Shown one piece after another: positions 1 to 10,300 of a stretch of DNA of 64,000 bases. Position 1 is the first letter of the stretch. Every line of letters starts with the position of its first letter. Made by a program: the position numbers and the translations under genes. The notes beneath the pieces are model-generated. The model saw nothing but the letters and a program-made list of their open reading frames with translations, ran no database searches and was not told the DNA's origin. Origin of the DNA: Hanleya hanleyi (taxonomy: Eukaryota; Mollusca; Polyplacophora; Lepidopleurida; Hanleyidae); assembly GCA_036873755.1 (NCBI GenBank), contig JAVTVY010020617.1, positions 1-64,000 of the forward strand, written 5' to 3'.

Positions 1-273
1 AAACAATGTTGGTATTTATTATCAAATCAAACCTGCTATTGTGTTGCCCATAATCCTCCTTTGAGATCCTGCTGTAGACTAAAAATTCTCACCCTCTGGA
101 GCCTCAGCCAATAGGTTACACTGCGCCTGCGCCCAAACGCACTTCCCCAAATCCTTTTTCTTCTATAAGCCTATAAGCGTGATGCGTGCAAGGCCGAGAA
201 GAGTGCGTGGAGGCTGGGTCGGGCAGTCAAGACAATAGCAGGTTTGATTTGATAATAAATACCAACATTGTTT
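1..273 (-). repeat. DIRS 3' terminal inverted-repeat structure
   Basis: Positions 1-42 are the exact inverse complement of 232-273, giving a hairpin with a 189-base loop. A third, imperfect copy in the same orientation as 1-50 begins near 281. The loop contains the 53-bp segment (112-164) that recurs inverted at the other end of the element. DIRS elements carry an internal complementary region near the 3' end that bridges both termini during replication, and this block is in the right place for that. The same arrangement recurs in the relic at 43376-43597, which supports it being a real family feature. Confidence 0.75.
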
Positions 274-894
274 ATAAATGTTTAATATTTATTGCTCAAA
301 TCTACACCTGCTATTGTGTTGCCCACTACCAACAGTAGGAGATGGGCCTCGGCTTTGTTGAAGTGTGGCTGTAACCGCTGAGATGATCAGAGATGCATGG
401 TACCATAAATTGAACCCGTAGTAACCCTGGGCGTAAAGCACTATAGGGGCTAAGGGGCAATTTCTAGTAAGACGGTAAGAAGGGTATAAGGACCGAGGCT
501 TCTGCACCCGTATACTAGTGGACCAACTGACCATAGTTGTGGTATGCTAATTCAACCCATCAGTAAACCCTGGGCGTAAAGCACTGTAGGGGCTAAGGGG
601 CTAGTGAAACGGTAAGAAGGGTATAAGGACCATCCGAATACTAGAGTACCAACGATATGCTCCAATCACCAATTTCTTACCTATGAAATTTTCTTGAATG
701 TCTGACACTAGATTTACCTAGAAATAAACACATTTATACTCACTGTACTTACTACTAGTGTCGGGGTCTTGATAGCTGGCTGGCTGGTACTGGCGATTAC
801 CGATATGCCATGACTCTTAACCATCTTGCAGACTGGTCGGTCGGCTTGAGATCGGTAATGCCCCCACCCCCCCCCCCCCTTTTTTCTTTGAAGA
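274..894. other. DIRS 3' non-coding region
   Basis: There is no coding signal here. Two similar stretches containing 'ccctgggcgtaaagcac' occur near 426 and 568, a short direct duplication of about 140 bp spacing. A run of C and T lies near 862-884. The region lies downstream of the recombinase stop codon. Confidence 0.6.
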
Positions 895-2199
895 CTAGGC
901 GACTACATGTTGGGCAGCAACGAGCGGCCCTAACATGGTCAGGTTGTCTGTTTGTACTGACAAGTCTCTCAGATAGAAATCTGTAAACGTGGAATTGGCA
1001 CTCCAAGCACAGGTTTGGACAATGTCATCCAGCGATACGTTCTTCCATAAAGGCCATGATGTTGCGATGGCTCGTATTTCATGAGAAGATGCCGAGGCTA
1101 GCAGTGGGGGGGCATCGAGGGATAGTTCGTATGTCCATTTAATGGTCTTGCTCAACCAAGACGCCACCGTATTCTTGGTAATGTCTTGAGTAGCCCTTGG
1201 GAGAAGAGAGAGCAGTAGTAGTCGACGAGAACCTCTAATAGGATCGGTACGGCTGAGGTAGTGACGTGTTGCTCGTACTGAACGCAGCAAGATGTCATCA
1301 AGTCCTTGAACAAAGTCTGATAATGCAGGGATGGAATACAGATGTTGAGCACAAGGTCCTTGTCGTACAGACTCATTCTTGGCGAGGAACTCAGGAACAG
1401 GGCGGAAGGATATGCGTGACCAGTCTGCCGTCCAAGTCATCGATTTTCTTTCCAAGGCATGAAGCTCGGATACTCTAGACGCCAGGGCGAAGGCCGCTAG
1501 GAAGGCAGTCTTGTAGGAAACAGCTTTCATCGAGGTTGACTCTAGTGGTTCAAAGGGTGGGCGAAGGAATGCGCTGAGAACCACGCCAATGTCCCACTTT
1601 GGTAATAGTTGTCGGGAACGACGGGACTGTAGTGCACAGGCATGTAGACGAGCAGAGATATTGGGATCCAGGCTAATGTCAATGCCAGCAGATAACCGTA
1701 GAACCCGGGCCAAGGCTGATCGGTACCCTTCAATAGTGTTGCTTTTGTAGTTCTTATCTCGCCGCAGGTGAAGAAATTCCGCCACTATAGGAAGAGAGGC
1801 AGTGTCGGGATCGGAGCCTCGCCGTCGACACCATGAGATGAAATATTTCCACTTAGACTGGTAGAGGTGTGATGTGGAAGGTCGGTTAGATGAAATCATC
1901 GTCTCTGCAACCTCTGCTGAAAATCCTTGGTCTGTGAGGGTATTCTGGATAATCTGCAGACGTGTAGGTTGAGCCACTGAGGGTTGTGACGGATTATCCC
2001 GCAGGGTTGGCTTAACAGGCATGAGAAGAATGATGCAGTCGTGTTGAACAATCTTCTGAGGTACTTCCTGCAGTAAGGCATTGGGTGGGTAGGCGTACGC
2101 AAGGAAGTTGTCCCAGCTGATCGATAGAGCATCGATGGCGTAGGCTCGAGGATCCAGAACCGGACTGACGAATAGGGAAAGCTGTGCATTGTTCCTCAT
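895..2199 (-). CDS. open C-terminal section of DIRS ORF2: tyrosine recombinase
   Basis: This is the longest uninterrupted reading frame of the element (434 codons from an internal ATG). Its first 60 or so residues belong to the region after RNase H, and the rest is a phage-integrase-like tyrosine recombinase. The RHRY set can be seen: R in FALASRVSELHAL, HxxR in ASSHEIRAIA and Y in FTDFYLRDL near the C-terminus. The enzyme would integrate circular element DNA. The ATG at 2197-2199 is probably not a natural start: the same frame continues upstream through the TAG at 2227 into RNase H. Confidence 0.9.
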   Translation of the reverse strand: MRNNAQLSLFVSPVLDPRAYAIDALSISWDNFLAYAYPPNALLQEVPQKIVQHDCIILLMPVKPTLRDNPSQPSVAQPTRLQIIQNTLTDQGFSAEVAETMISSNRPSTSHLYQSKWKYFISWCRRRGSDPDTASLPIVAEFLHLRRDKNYKSNTIEGYRSALARVLRLSAGIDISLDPNISARLHACALQSRRSRQLLPKWDIGVVLSAFLRPPFEPLESTSMKAVSYKTAFLAAFALASRVSELHALERKSMTWTADWSRISFRPVPEFLAKNESVRQGPCAQHLYSIPALSDFVQGLDDILLRSVRATRHYLSRTDPIRGSRRLLLLSLLPRATQDITKNTVASWLSKTIKWTYELSLDAPPLLASASSHEIRAIATSWPLWKNVSLDDIVQTCAWSANSTFTDFYLRDLSVQTDNLTMLGPLVAAQHVVA

Positions 2200-3875
2200 C
2201 GCAAACAGGTCGATCAGAGGGTTCTCCTAGATGCTTGTGATGTGTTGGAAGACCTCTGGGTGCAGTTGCCATTCCGTCTGTAGTACAGTGTCGGGGCGAG
2301 ACAGGCGATCTGCTAATACATTGAGCCGGCCTGGAACATGACGAGCATGTATGTGGCAGTGATGTTGCATCGCCCAGTCGTAGAGGGCCCAAACCATACG
2401 GAATGTTGGGTAGGATCCGGTCGTACCCATCTTGTTGATATGAGCAATGACAGTTGAATTGTCTGTTGCGATGAGAAGAGACGAATTCTCCAGTAGATGA
2501 CTCCACTGCTGGACTGCACAGATGACAGCTTTCATTTCCAAGAGGTTGATATGAAGTTTGGCATCCGCTGTTGACCATCTGCCGGATATCTCTAGATCGT
2601 CTAGATGGGCTCCCCAACCTGTCTCGGATGCATCAGTGTAGAGATGGTATCAAGGAACTGGTGGTACAAACGGTACTCCCCGCATGACATTGTAACGGGA
2701 CTGCCACCAAACCAGCTGTGGGTGTAGTGACGTCAATACTGGAACTAGTGGTTTGAGGAGTGAAGTTTGAAGATACTGCTGCAAGTGGTATTGCAGAGGA
2801 CGAACCTGGAGACGGCCCTAGTGAGTGAGGTCTTGAGCGGATGTGAGTAGACCTACCATTCTCTGCCATGACTTGAGGGGCTGTGCGGGTGAGGTCAAAA
2901 AGACTTGAACCATCGACTGAATGTTGATCCATCGGTCTTCCGGGGGTCGTGCCAACTGTTGAAGTGTGTCGAAGACTGCGCCGATGAACTGACGGCATTG
3001 TGCCGGTTCCAACTCTGACTGAGGATGAGGGATGAAGCCGAGATGCTGAAGGATGAGTAGAACGAATCGGATCTGAGCGTTGAGTAGAGACTTGTCCTGA
3101 GCCCAGATGAAAATGTTGTCTATGTAAACTTCTATGTGAATGCCCCGTAGATGCAAGAACGCTATGGCTGGTGCTGTGATGCGGTAAAAAGCCATGGTGC
3201 GATGTTGACTCCAAACGGGAGCACCTGCCACTCGAAACGTCGATCGGCGACTGTGAAGCGTAGGTATTGATGGTGTCGAGGATGAATGGGTATGTGCAGA
3301 TAAGCGTCTTGTAGATCGATGGAGGCCAGCCAATCCCTGTGATGTAGACGGGACCGGATCGATGAAATCGACGTCATCTTGAAATGTGGAGGTGGTGACA
3401 GGTACAGCTTGTTGAGACATCTCAGGTCGATAATCATACGCATCTGGTCGGAATTCTTTTTCGGAACCAGGAAAACACGGCTGTAGAAATTGACTGTGTT
3501 CTCGGCCTGAGGTAACTCTCTGACTGCACCTTTTGTGATGAGTGTGGTGATGGATGAGAGAAGTGTCTGAACGTGTCCTGAAGGAACTGGTAGCAGTGAT
3601 GGACGAGGACGGGATATGAGCACGGGATGGTCCTGGAAGGTGAAGCGAAATCCCTCTCTTAATGTCCTTAGAATCCATACATCGTCTGTAATGAGCTGCC
3701 AGTTTTCCCAGAAATGCTGCAGATGGCCTCCGACGATAGGATGAGTGAAATGACGGAAGGCGGGCAGACGAAAGGAATGATTACTGTCACTTGTTGGAGG
3801 CACCTCTGCCTCTGCCTCTACCTCTACCTCTGGAGGCTCCATGTCGACGTCCACGGGTAGTTGAAGGCTTGGCAA
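895..3875 (-). pseudogene. DIRS ORF2: reverse transcriptase, RNase H, tyrosine recombinase
   Basis: One long polyprotein frame can be followed through the defects. The RT part (3875 to about 2820) has VFLVPKKNSD, MRMIIDLRCLNK, LASIDLQDAYLHIPIH and LPFGV blocks. The catalytic YxDD box reads YIDN at about 3110-3125, so the second aspartate has become asparagine. A one-base loss in a T run near 3187-3191 shifts the frame between PWLF and YRITAPA. RNase H follows with YTDAS, LLEMKA, ATDNS and ADRLSR, carrying the acidic residues. The recombinase (about 2030 to 895) keeps the R of SRVSEL, the H-x-x-R of SHEIRAIA and a Y in TFTDFYLRDL. In-frame stops lie at 2818-2820 (TAG), 2650-2652 (TGA) and 2227-2229 (TAG); all three share one frame. 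With this damage it cannot produce an active polyprotein. Confidence 0.93.
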
Positions 3876-6495
3876 AGGGACGAAAATTATCCGAAGTAGT
3901 CTCTCGTGAAGTTGTCTTCTGAGCTGAACTTCGGTTCCTCTGGTTAGATGCGGTCGAGGTAGGAGCTGTGCGACGAGAAGCAGCGGCCAGAAGTCTAGAT
4001 GTTCTCTCCTCCCGAATACCAGGCATGATGGATTGAATTGCGTTGTTGAACAAAAACTTGGAATTCAATGGCTGGTGGATCAAGATGTTTTGAGCAGAAA
4101 CCGGAACTTCGGCTTTAGTATTACGTAAGATTGTCTTGCGCTGAGATTGAAGAAGGGCAGCATACAAGAAAGCGGAAGCCTCGATCACATGGCAATTAGA
4201 CTTGTTCAGCATATAAAAACATCCCCGTAGGTAGGCTTGATGATCGGGAGATAGGAGAACCTCACCCTTAGGCTGACGGATGGAAGGATCAAATACTAAA
4301 CAAGATGCAGTGGACAGGAACCAATCAGTGTATGACGTAATACGTTGAATGGCGATGAACATCTCTTCAAAACGTTCCAATTCCTTGGTTGTAAGGGGGG
4401 TGGTAGTTTTGGTAGTTTTCACGATTTGATCTAAGTCCAAATCCAACATAGGAGGTTTGACTGGAAGTACGCTGTCGTGCATTCTATAGAAGGAAAACTT
4501 GGGTTCTTCAACTTGTCCTGTTCCTGAAGTTGGTTGTCGAGGTTAGCCATTGTGGGGGCCCATTCCGGAGATGGCGCACATGAAGATGGCGCTTTTGGTA
4601 CTACTGGTACGGCCGAGACGACGATAGACGCCATAGACACAGGTTCACGTCTAGTCCTAGACGTTGAAGCGGAAGTAGTAGGTTCCGGCATGTCAGGGAC
4701 AAGAGCCATCAGGGCCGCCATCTTGTCCGTAAACGGTAAATCTCCCGCATTCGGTATTGATTTATGTACATGAGATGAAGATGACGACGAAGATCGACGA
4801 TCAGGAGATGTATCGTGAAGATCTCGCAGAGTAGAATTATTGGTAGCCAATAATCGATCAAGTGGATGGCATGGTCGAGCAACGTTGTTCGCAGTTGAAG
4901 ACCTATGAGTAGACGCATGATGACGTGATGACGGAGATCGGCGTCGTGAAGAAATGGAATGACGATGTGATGATGAAGAACGTTGTGAACCCCGATGTCG
5001 ACGTGAAGAGATGGATCGACGGCGCAACGGAGGCAGAGAACGTCGTGAAACTCTATGTCGACGTGCCGGTGATCGGGTCTGACGATGTGGAGAACAAGAT
5101 CGGTGCGTCAAAACCGGATCACGATGTACTGGTGTGTGATGACGGCGTGGTTGGGTAGGTATGGTGCGCTGTGGTTCACGAGACTGGTGTAAACTCAAAC
5201 AAGGTGGTGAACGGGAACGGCGTTGATTCCTATAATCACGTAAGGGTGAACGTGATCTGTGATAATCTTGACGACGTCGACGTGAAGGGGACCGAGATCG
5301 GCGACGGGAAGGGACCGAGATCGGCGTCGGGAAAATCGAGATCGGCGTCGGGAAGAACGAGATCGGTGACATGAATTACGGTTTCGTCGAGATGTGGTAC
5401 GGCCCGAACGCCGTGGAGAAACTGTACGAGTCCCGGTAGCTGTTTGTTCAGTTGTCGCTATATTGGAAGGGGTCACTGTGTCAACAATAATGGAAGACAC
5501 AGTAGGCAGGGAAGAAAGGTTTTGCTGTTCTCCGATAACAAAAGGTAGGTCTGGCTCAGTGGTCAGCATCTTTCTCTTTCCCGTTGTCCTCTTTTCTTTG
5601 TTTCCCTCTCCCTTTGTAGTCCGCAAGGCAGTGGGGACTGATTGCGTAGTCGTTACTCCTAATAACAGCTGGCCAGGTAAGTTTTCGACATGTATAGTGC
5701 CGCTGGGCGGAATTACAGGCGATACAGGTGACGGGCAATCTGGCATGTCTTCGTTGATATTTCTATCAACTTTGAGATTAATTTCGGCTTGTTGCCAACT
5801 CCACGTCTACCGCGGCCTGCAATAAATAACCCCGTCTGGCTTGTGCATAATCGTACCAGGCTTGGTTCGACCAAGAAATACACTCTAGACACGTATTTTT
5901 CTTATAACATAAATGCGTTTTGCAGGAAAAACAAAGCGAATGTGAATCCAAATGTGACCAAGGTTGTCTGCAAGATGTGCAGCGCTTAAAGGTGAACTGC
6001 AAAGCTTTTAATTTTATCTAAATTGTTGCTTATATACATCTTGTCTTATGTGACATAACTTTTATACGTTTTTGGGGCAAATATAGTTTGCAAAATTGTA
6101 CTAATAACAATATTTAAGTTATCCTGTTATAAATCCGTCTTGAAAACTTGCATCGCTTGTCTCTCTTGGTTTGTAGAGCGTTATGACGTTATAGCGGTCC
6201 CCTTCATTCAAGTTTTATTCAAATGTGACGTCATGCTACGTCGGATGAATGAATGAGGACCACTATAACGTCATGACGTTCCAAAAACAACGGGAGGCAA
6301 GCGATGACGTTTTTAAAAGTTCTGGCTCTCAGTATAAGTTTTGACTTCTCATATACCCAAAATAAAACAATAACCCACAGAACTATTACCACACATAATT
6401 GTAACAACTATAGAAGTTCTTGTTTTATGACATTTTAACAGAACATTGGAAAGCTTTTCAGTTCACCTTTAATATTCCCGGTGGTTTTAGGCATT
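3787..6495 (-). pseudogene. DIRS ORF1, gag-like, broken by frameshifts and a MITE
   Basis: The likely start is the ATG at 6493-6495, followed by about seven codons, then the MITE at 5990-6468. The frame resumes as a Cys-rich N-terminal zinc-binding-like segment (CTSC...CFSC...CLEC, about 5985 to 5850), typical of DIRS gag-like proteins. A Ser/Thr-rich part (about 5750-5400), a strongly Arg/Ser-rich SR-like stretch (about 5370-4900) and a C-terminal part rich in RGRGRG just before the stop at 3787 follow. The open segments lie in different frames (6002-5778, 5746-5195, 5372-4431, 4482-3787), so several frameshifts have accumulated. The C-terminal end overlaps the start of the RT frame. Confidence 0.82.
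5990..6468. mobile_element. 479-bp MITE with TTAA target duplication
   Basis: Terminal inverted repeats begin AGGTGAACTGCAAAGCTTT on the left, with one mismatch in the right copy. TTAA flanks both ends (5986-5989 and 6469-6472). The interior is largely self-complementary around GACGTCATG motifs. It sits inside DIRS ORF1. Deleting the element and one TTAA joins the ATG-led codons to the Cys-rich segment in frame, which independently confirms the boundaries. TTAA duplication is the hallmark of the piggyBac superfamily, but the terminal bases differ from typical piggyBac ends, so the assignment is tentative. Confidence 0.9.
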
Positions 6496-6608
6496 GTTTT
6501 ACAATGCTGAAACTAAATCTAGACTGAATTTCCCTATCAAGATAGACAAAAAACAAAATCTAATTCTAGGAGAGCTTTCTCCAAACACGTCCACACGGTG
6601 TGGCTGTA

Positions 6609-6662
6609 GGAAGAAAAAAGGATTTGGGGAAGTGCATTTGGGCGCAGGCGCAGTGTAACCTA
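6609..6662 (-). repeat. DIRS 5' inverted terminal repeat, truncated
   Basis: This is the inverse complement of 112-164 with about three differences. It contains the GCGCCTGCGCCC core on the minus strand. By comparison with the 3' end, the outer 111 bases of the repeat are missing here. The RPTOR-derived minisatellite starts immediately at 6663. Confidence 0.8.
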
Positions 6663-7224
6663 CTGTACTTACACTATCTACAGCTAAGATCTTGGTCCAT
6701 ATAAACACTATACTTACACAATCTACAGCTAAGATCTTGGCCCAAATAAACACTATAGGCCTACTTACACTATCTACCGCCGAGACCTTGGCTCATATAA
6801 ACACTATACTTACACTATCTACTGCTAAGATCTTGGCCCATATAAACACTATACTTACACTATCTACAGCTAAGATCTTGGCCCGAATAAACACTATAGG
6901 CCTACTTACACTATCTACAGCTAAGATCTTGGCTCATATAAACACTATACTTACACTATCTACAGCTAAGATCTTGGCCCGAATAAACACTATAGGCCTA
7001 CTTACACTATCTACAGCTGAGATCTTGGCTCATATAAACACTATACTTACACTATCTACAGCTAAGATCTTGGCCCATAAAAACACTATACTTACACTAT
7101 CTACTGCTATCTTGGCCCATAGAAACACTATATCTACAGCTAAGATCTTGGCCCATATAAGCACTATAGGCCTACTTACACTACCTACAGCTAAGACCTT
7201 GACCCATATAAACACTATACTTAC
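6663..7224 (-). repeat. minisatellite made of RPTOR exon 12 tail plus 5' splice site
   Basis: About 12 tandem copies follow exon 12 in transcript direction, with units of mostly 45 or 51 bp. Read on the minus strand, each unit is the end of exon 12 ([11 protein letters not shown]) followed by the donor GTAAGT and about 10 intron bases. The 51-bp form has an extra 'aggcct' in the intron part. The 45- and 51-bp forms partly alternate, hinting at a 96-bp dimer. One copy near 7104-7136 is shortened and lacks the donor. The array fills the start of RPTOR intron 12 up to the DIRS junction at 6662. Confidence 0.95.
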
Positions 7225-7335
7225 ACTATCTACAGCTAAGATCTTGGCCCATATAAACACCAACAGCGGTCGTAATTCACGGGCTGAACTCTGTAGAAGT
7301 TTCAGCACATACGGAAAAATACCAACTGATAGAGC
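7225..7335 (-). CDS. RPTOR: RPTOR exon 12
   Basis: It encodes [20 protein letters not shown] and [17 protein letters not shown]. The acceptor is ttttgcag and the donor AGT|gtaagt. The last 33 bases are the exon part of the minisatellite that follows. The next exon (human SCQADLVKD) is not in the window. Confidence 0.97.
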
Positions 7336-10300
7336 CTGCAAAAATATGGTCCAAATCACAATATATACTATATGTAGTAAACAACAAATTTAAGAATTAT
7401 TCATGAACTGGCAATTTCGTAATATTGAACAGTTAACTTGATCAAGATTGTTCTATCTTTGATACAGCTTAGTAAACACATACATTAAAGGTGAAATGCA
7501 AAGGCTACAATTTTCCAATTGTTGGCCATATTTTGATTCATTGACCAGAACTCCTGGTGCTTGCCCCTTCCATTTCTTGCACTGGTGAAGTATTTATTAC
7601 ATGGCCACGGACAAAGTTCCGTAGACTCGCACCATTTCCTCCCCAAAGCCAGTATATTGGTGGAAATTTGTCCGAGTGCATGGAACTATGTATGCAGGTG
7701 TGGAATACTTCACAAGCGCAAGGAGTGAGTGAGTGGATATGATTTAACATCTCTTTCAACTATATTTCAGTCGTATCACGACGTTGGGTCCTATTCCCTT
7801 TCACACCCGGCCTCGGGAACCACACGGGTGGGATCCTATTCCTTTTCACAACCGAGAACCCCACGGGTGCCTCAGTTAGTCACCTCTTATGACAAGATAT
7901 CTGAGGAGCTGAGGTCTATTCTTACCATGACCTGGGGTGTGCACAACGGGCCACAAGCGCAAGGAATGGATGGGGGGAGTGCCAGGATTTCTGTTCCATA
8001 TACACAGAATTGGCCCCGAGCAAAGGGAATAGATGAACAAGGAACTGAGGTGCGTGCGAGGGATTGTTTTCTAGGCCTGTGAAAGTGAAAGATGTCAATT
8101 GGTTTGGTAAAAAAATTAATCAAGCCTCAGAGTCAATTTAGAGGAGAATGGAAAATCAGCAAATAATGGCCTATCCCGAAAACACAAATTGCTTATGTCC
8201 CTTGATTTTGGCGCTGTTTAAAATAAATTATGACGTCATCTAGTCTCAGTACCTGGAATCCTTATGAATGAAATGTGATGGCTGTATTCAATGATTTTGG
8301 TTCACGGACATGCCCATGTGAATGAAAATTTCATTATTTTAAAACTATTAACTCATTCAGTATTGCAGCTTATCCTAACTGTCAGCCCCAGATAGTTTTC
8401 TTGGCCTGAACCCCACTGCTTCCAGCTCCGGGCAGTCAGTAAAGTTGAATAATTATATCCAAAACAGAAGGCGTTCATGTGTTTTTATCTGCATTTCAGA
8501 TCCCAGACATTCTGAAACTTATTGCTTTATGTCCTTTTTAAATAATATATTTCAACAAAAACTATGTGTGTGTATTATTTTCCTCAAGAAATGCAGTTTT
8601 ATTCACAATAAAAATCAGTAAACTCACCGACATGTTCGTAATTTGCAAAATGATACTCCCAATGGCAATCGTCGGCTGTTTCGATGAACAACAACAACCA
8701 CGTAAAAAAAAAGAAGCACAAACCTACGTGATTTCCGAAGATTGTGAGCATTCTGATTACAATGCCCAGAAATAACCGATGAATACTCATTTATTCGTGG
8801 ACATTTGTCAGAATAAACGCAGCTTCCAGATGAGAGAACTGCGAAGAGTTTCAGGGGTTTTTTTTTGTCATATTTGAAGGCGTGTATCTCCGTTTTCCAG
8901 CGGTTGTTTTTCATGATCTAGGTCACGTTGGAAAGGTGATTCCTTGGGCTTTCCCAATCTCGTCATAGTTACAATGGATGGCTGATATTACGAAAGCTAT
9001 GATTGGATATAAATAGACGAATCTGATATTTGCGCCAATGAACCACGTCGACACTTCAGCGCTTCGGTTGGTTGTTGTTAGGCACGTGACTAAAACGAAG
9101 GCACGCGATTGATCAAATCGACATTACACTCGTTTCAAGCCTGGCGCGAGATGAAAATGGCCAATCTTTACCGACACGTGTTGGAAAAATGTGGAAATAA
9201 AGTTTACGGAGTGGATCTGATGGATTTCATCTTGATGGAACGATTAGATGGTCTCTTGGACACATTATACTTCAGCAATAGAGAGATTTGAACGGGATTA
9301 CTGAGTGAATTTACATTCTGCAGCAACATTTACGCACACAGTAAAATTGTGAAAATTTTGTAGTTCCACATTTCCCCCATTATTTGTTCGTTTCACTCTC
9401 GATCTTGTTTTATTTGTTTGTCAGAATGAAAACGTTCTTTGATAATCCGAATGTTGAAGGTTTAGGCTTTTCAAAAATATATACATTTGGGCAAGTTTCA
9501 CTCGAGGTGCTCGCGTAAAATGCTACATTGCAGACGGAGTGGGTTTTATTTGACGGTGAAGCAGCGATGTCGCCTTTTGGCGTGGTTGGGGAGGCTCTAA
9601 GAAATTACGCCAAAAGTCGTCAACGGGGTTGAGACAGGGAATTATTTTGTCGCCTTTTGGCGTCATTGGTACCGAATAAGTTAACCCATGTTTTATTAAT
9701 TATCCAAATTCTTTTGCATTTCACCTTTAATTATCCTGCAATGAAACAGAAACGTATACAGCAGACAATACAGCATGATATACAATACAGCAAACTATAC
9801 GCAAAGGATGTTCAGCTACTTGTAGTATTGTCTGTAGGATAAACTCAACATACCAGACTGACTGCCCATGGTCCGAGATCGAGGAAACGTCCCAGCAGAT
9901 CTAAAGCTCTCAGTCTGTGCACCTGACTCAACAGTACCTGTCACAAATAAATAATTTTAACCATGATCCAACAATAATGTGTAATCATGGTTGGTTTTGG
10001 GGTATATTCTCACATTTTGGCAAATAAGACTGGTGACTCAGAACCAGTAGTCATAAATAAAAAAAATATGGTCAAAGAAACCAGAAAAAGTTAACAAGAA
10101 GCAGTAATCCCCTGTTGTTTCCGAGAAAGGGTCGGAATAAATTGTTCGTTGTATAGATACAAAAATGTTTATGACAGCTGAAAATTGGAGACTGACACAG
10201 TTATGGTAAAGATTAGTAGCCCCATATACAAACGAGAAATGGCAATGGGCTAAGAATCCCACACCCTCCGGGATAAACATGACCTGGGTCAGGAACAGTG

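Larger units (their letters stand above)
1..6662 (-). mobile_element. DIRS-type tyrosine-recombinase retrotransposon, decayed
   Basis: Read on the minus strand, the order is gag-like ORF1 (6495 to 3787), then reverse transcriptase, RNase H and tyrosine recombinase (3875 to 895), then a non-coding 3' end with inverted repeats. This order, the recombinase in place of an integrase, and inverted rather than direct terminal repeats define the DIRS order of retrotransposons, which are thought to integrate as circular DNA by recombination without a target duplication. About 53 bp at 112-164 is the near-perfect inverse of 6609-6662, marking the inverted terminal repeats. The element is dead: ORF2 has one frameshift and three stops, the RT active site is altered, and ORF1 is broken by frameshifts and a MITE. 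The 5' end appears truncated where it meets the RPTOR-derived repeat at 6663. The left boundary may lie at or beyond position 1. Confidence 0.93.

Noticed and set aside
6692..7393. A 233-codon plus-strand ORF of [15 protein letters not shown] repeats
   Set aside because: It is the antisense of the RPTOR-derived minisatellite, kept open because units are multiples of three.
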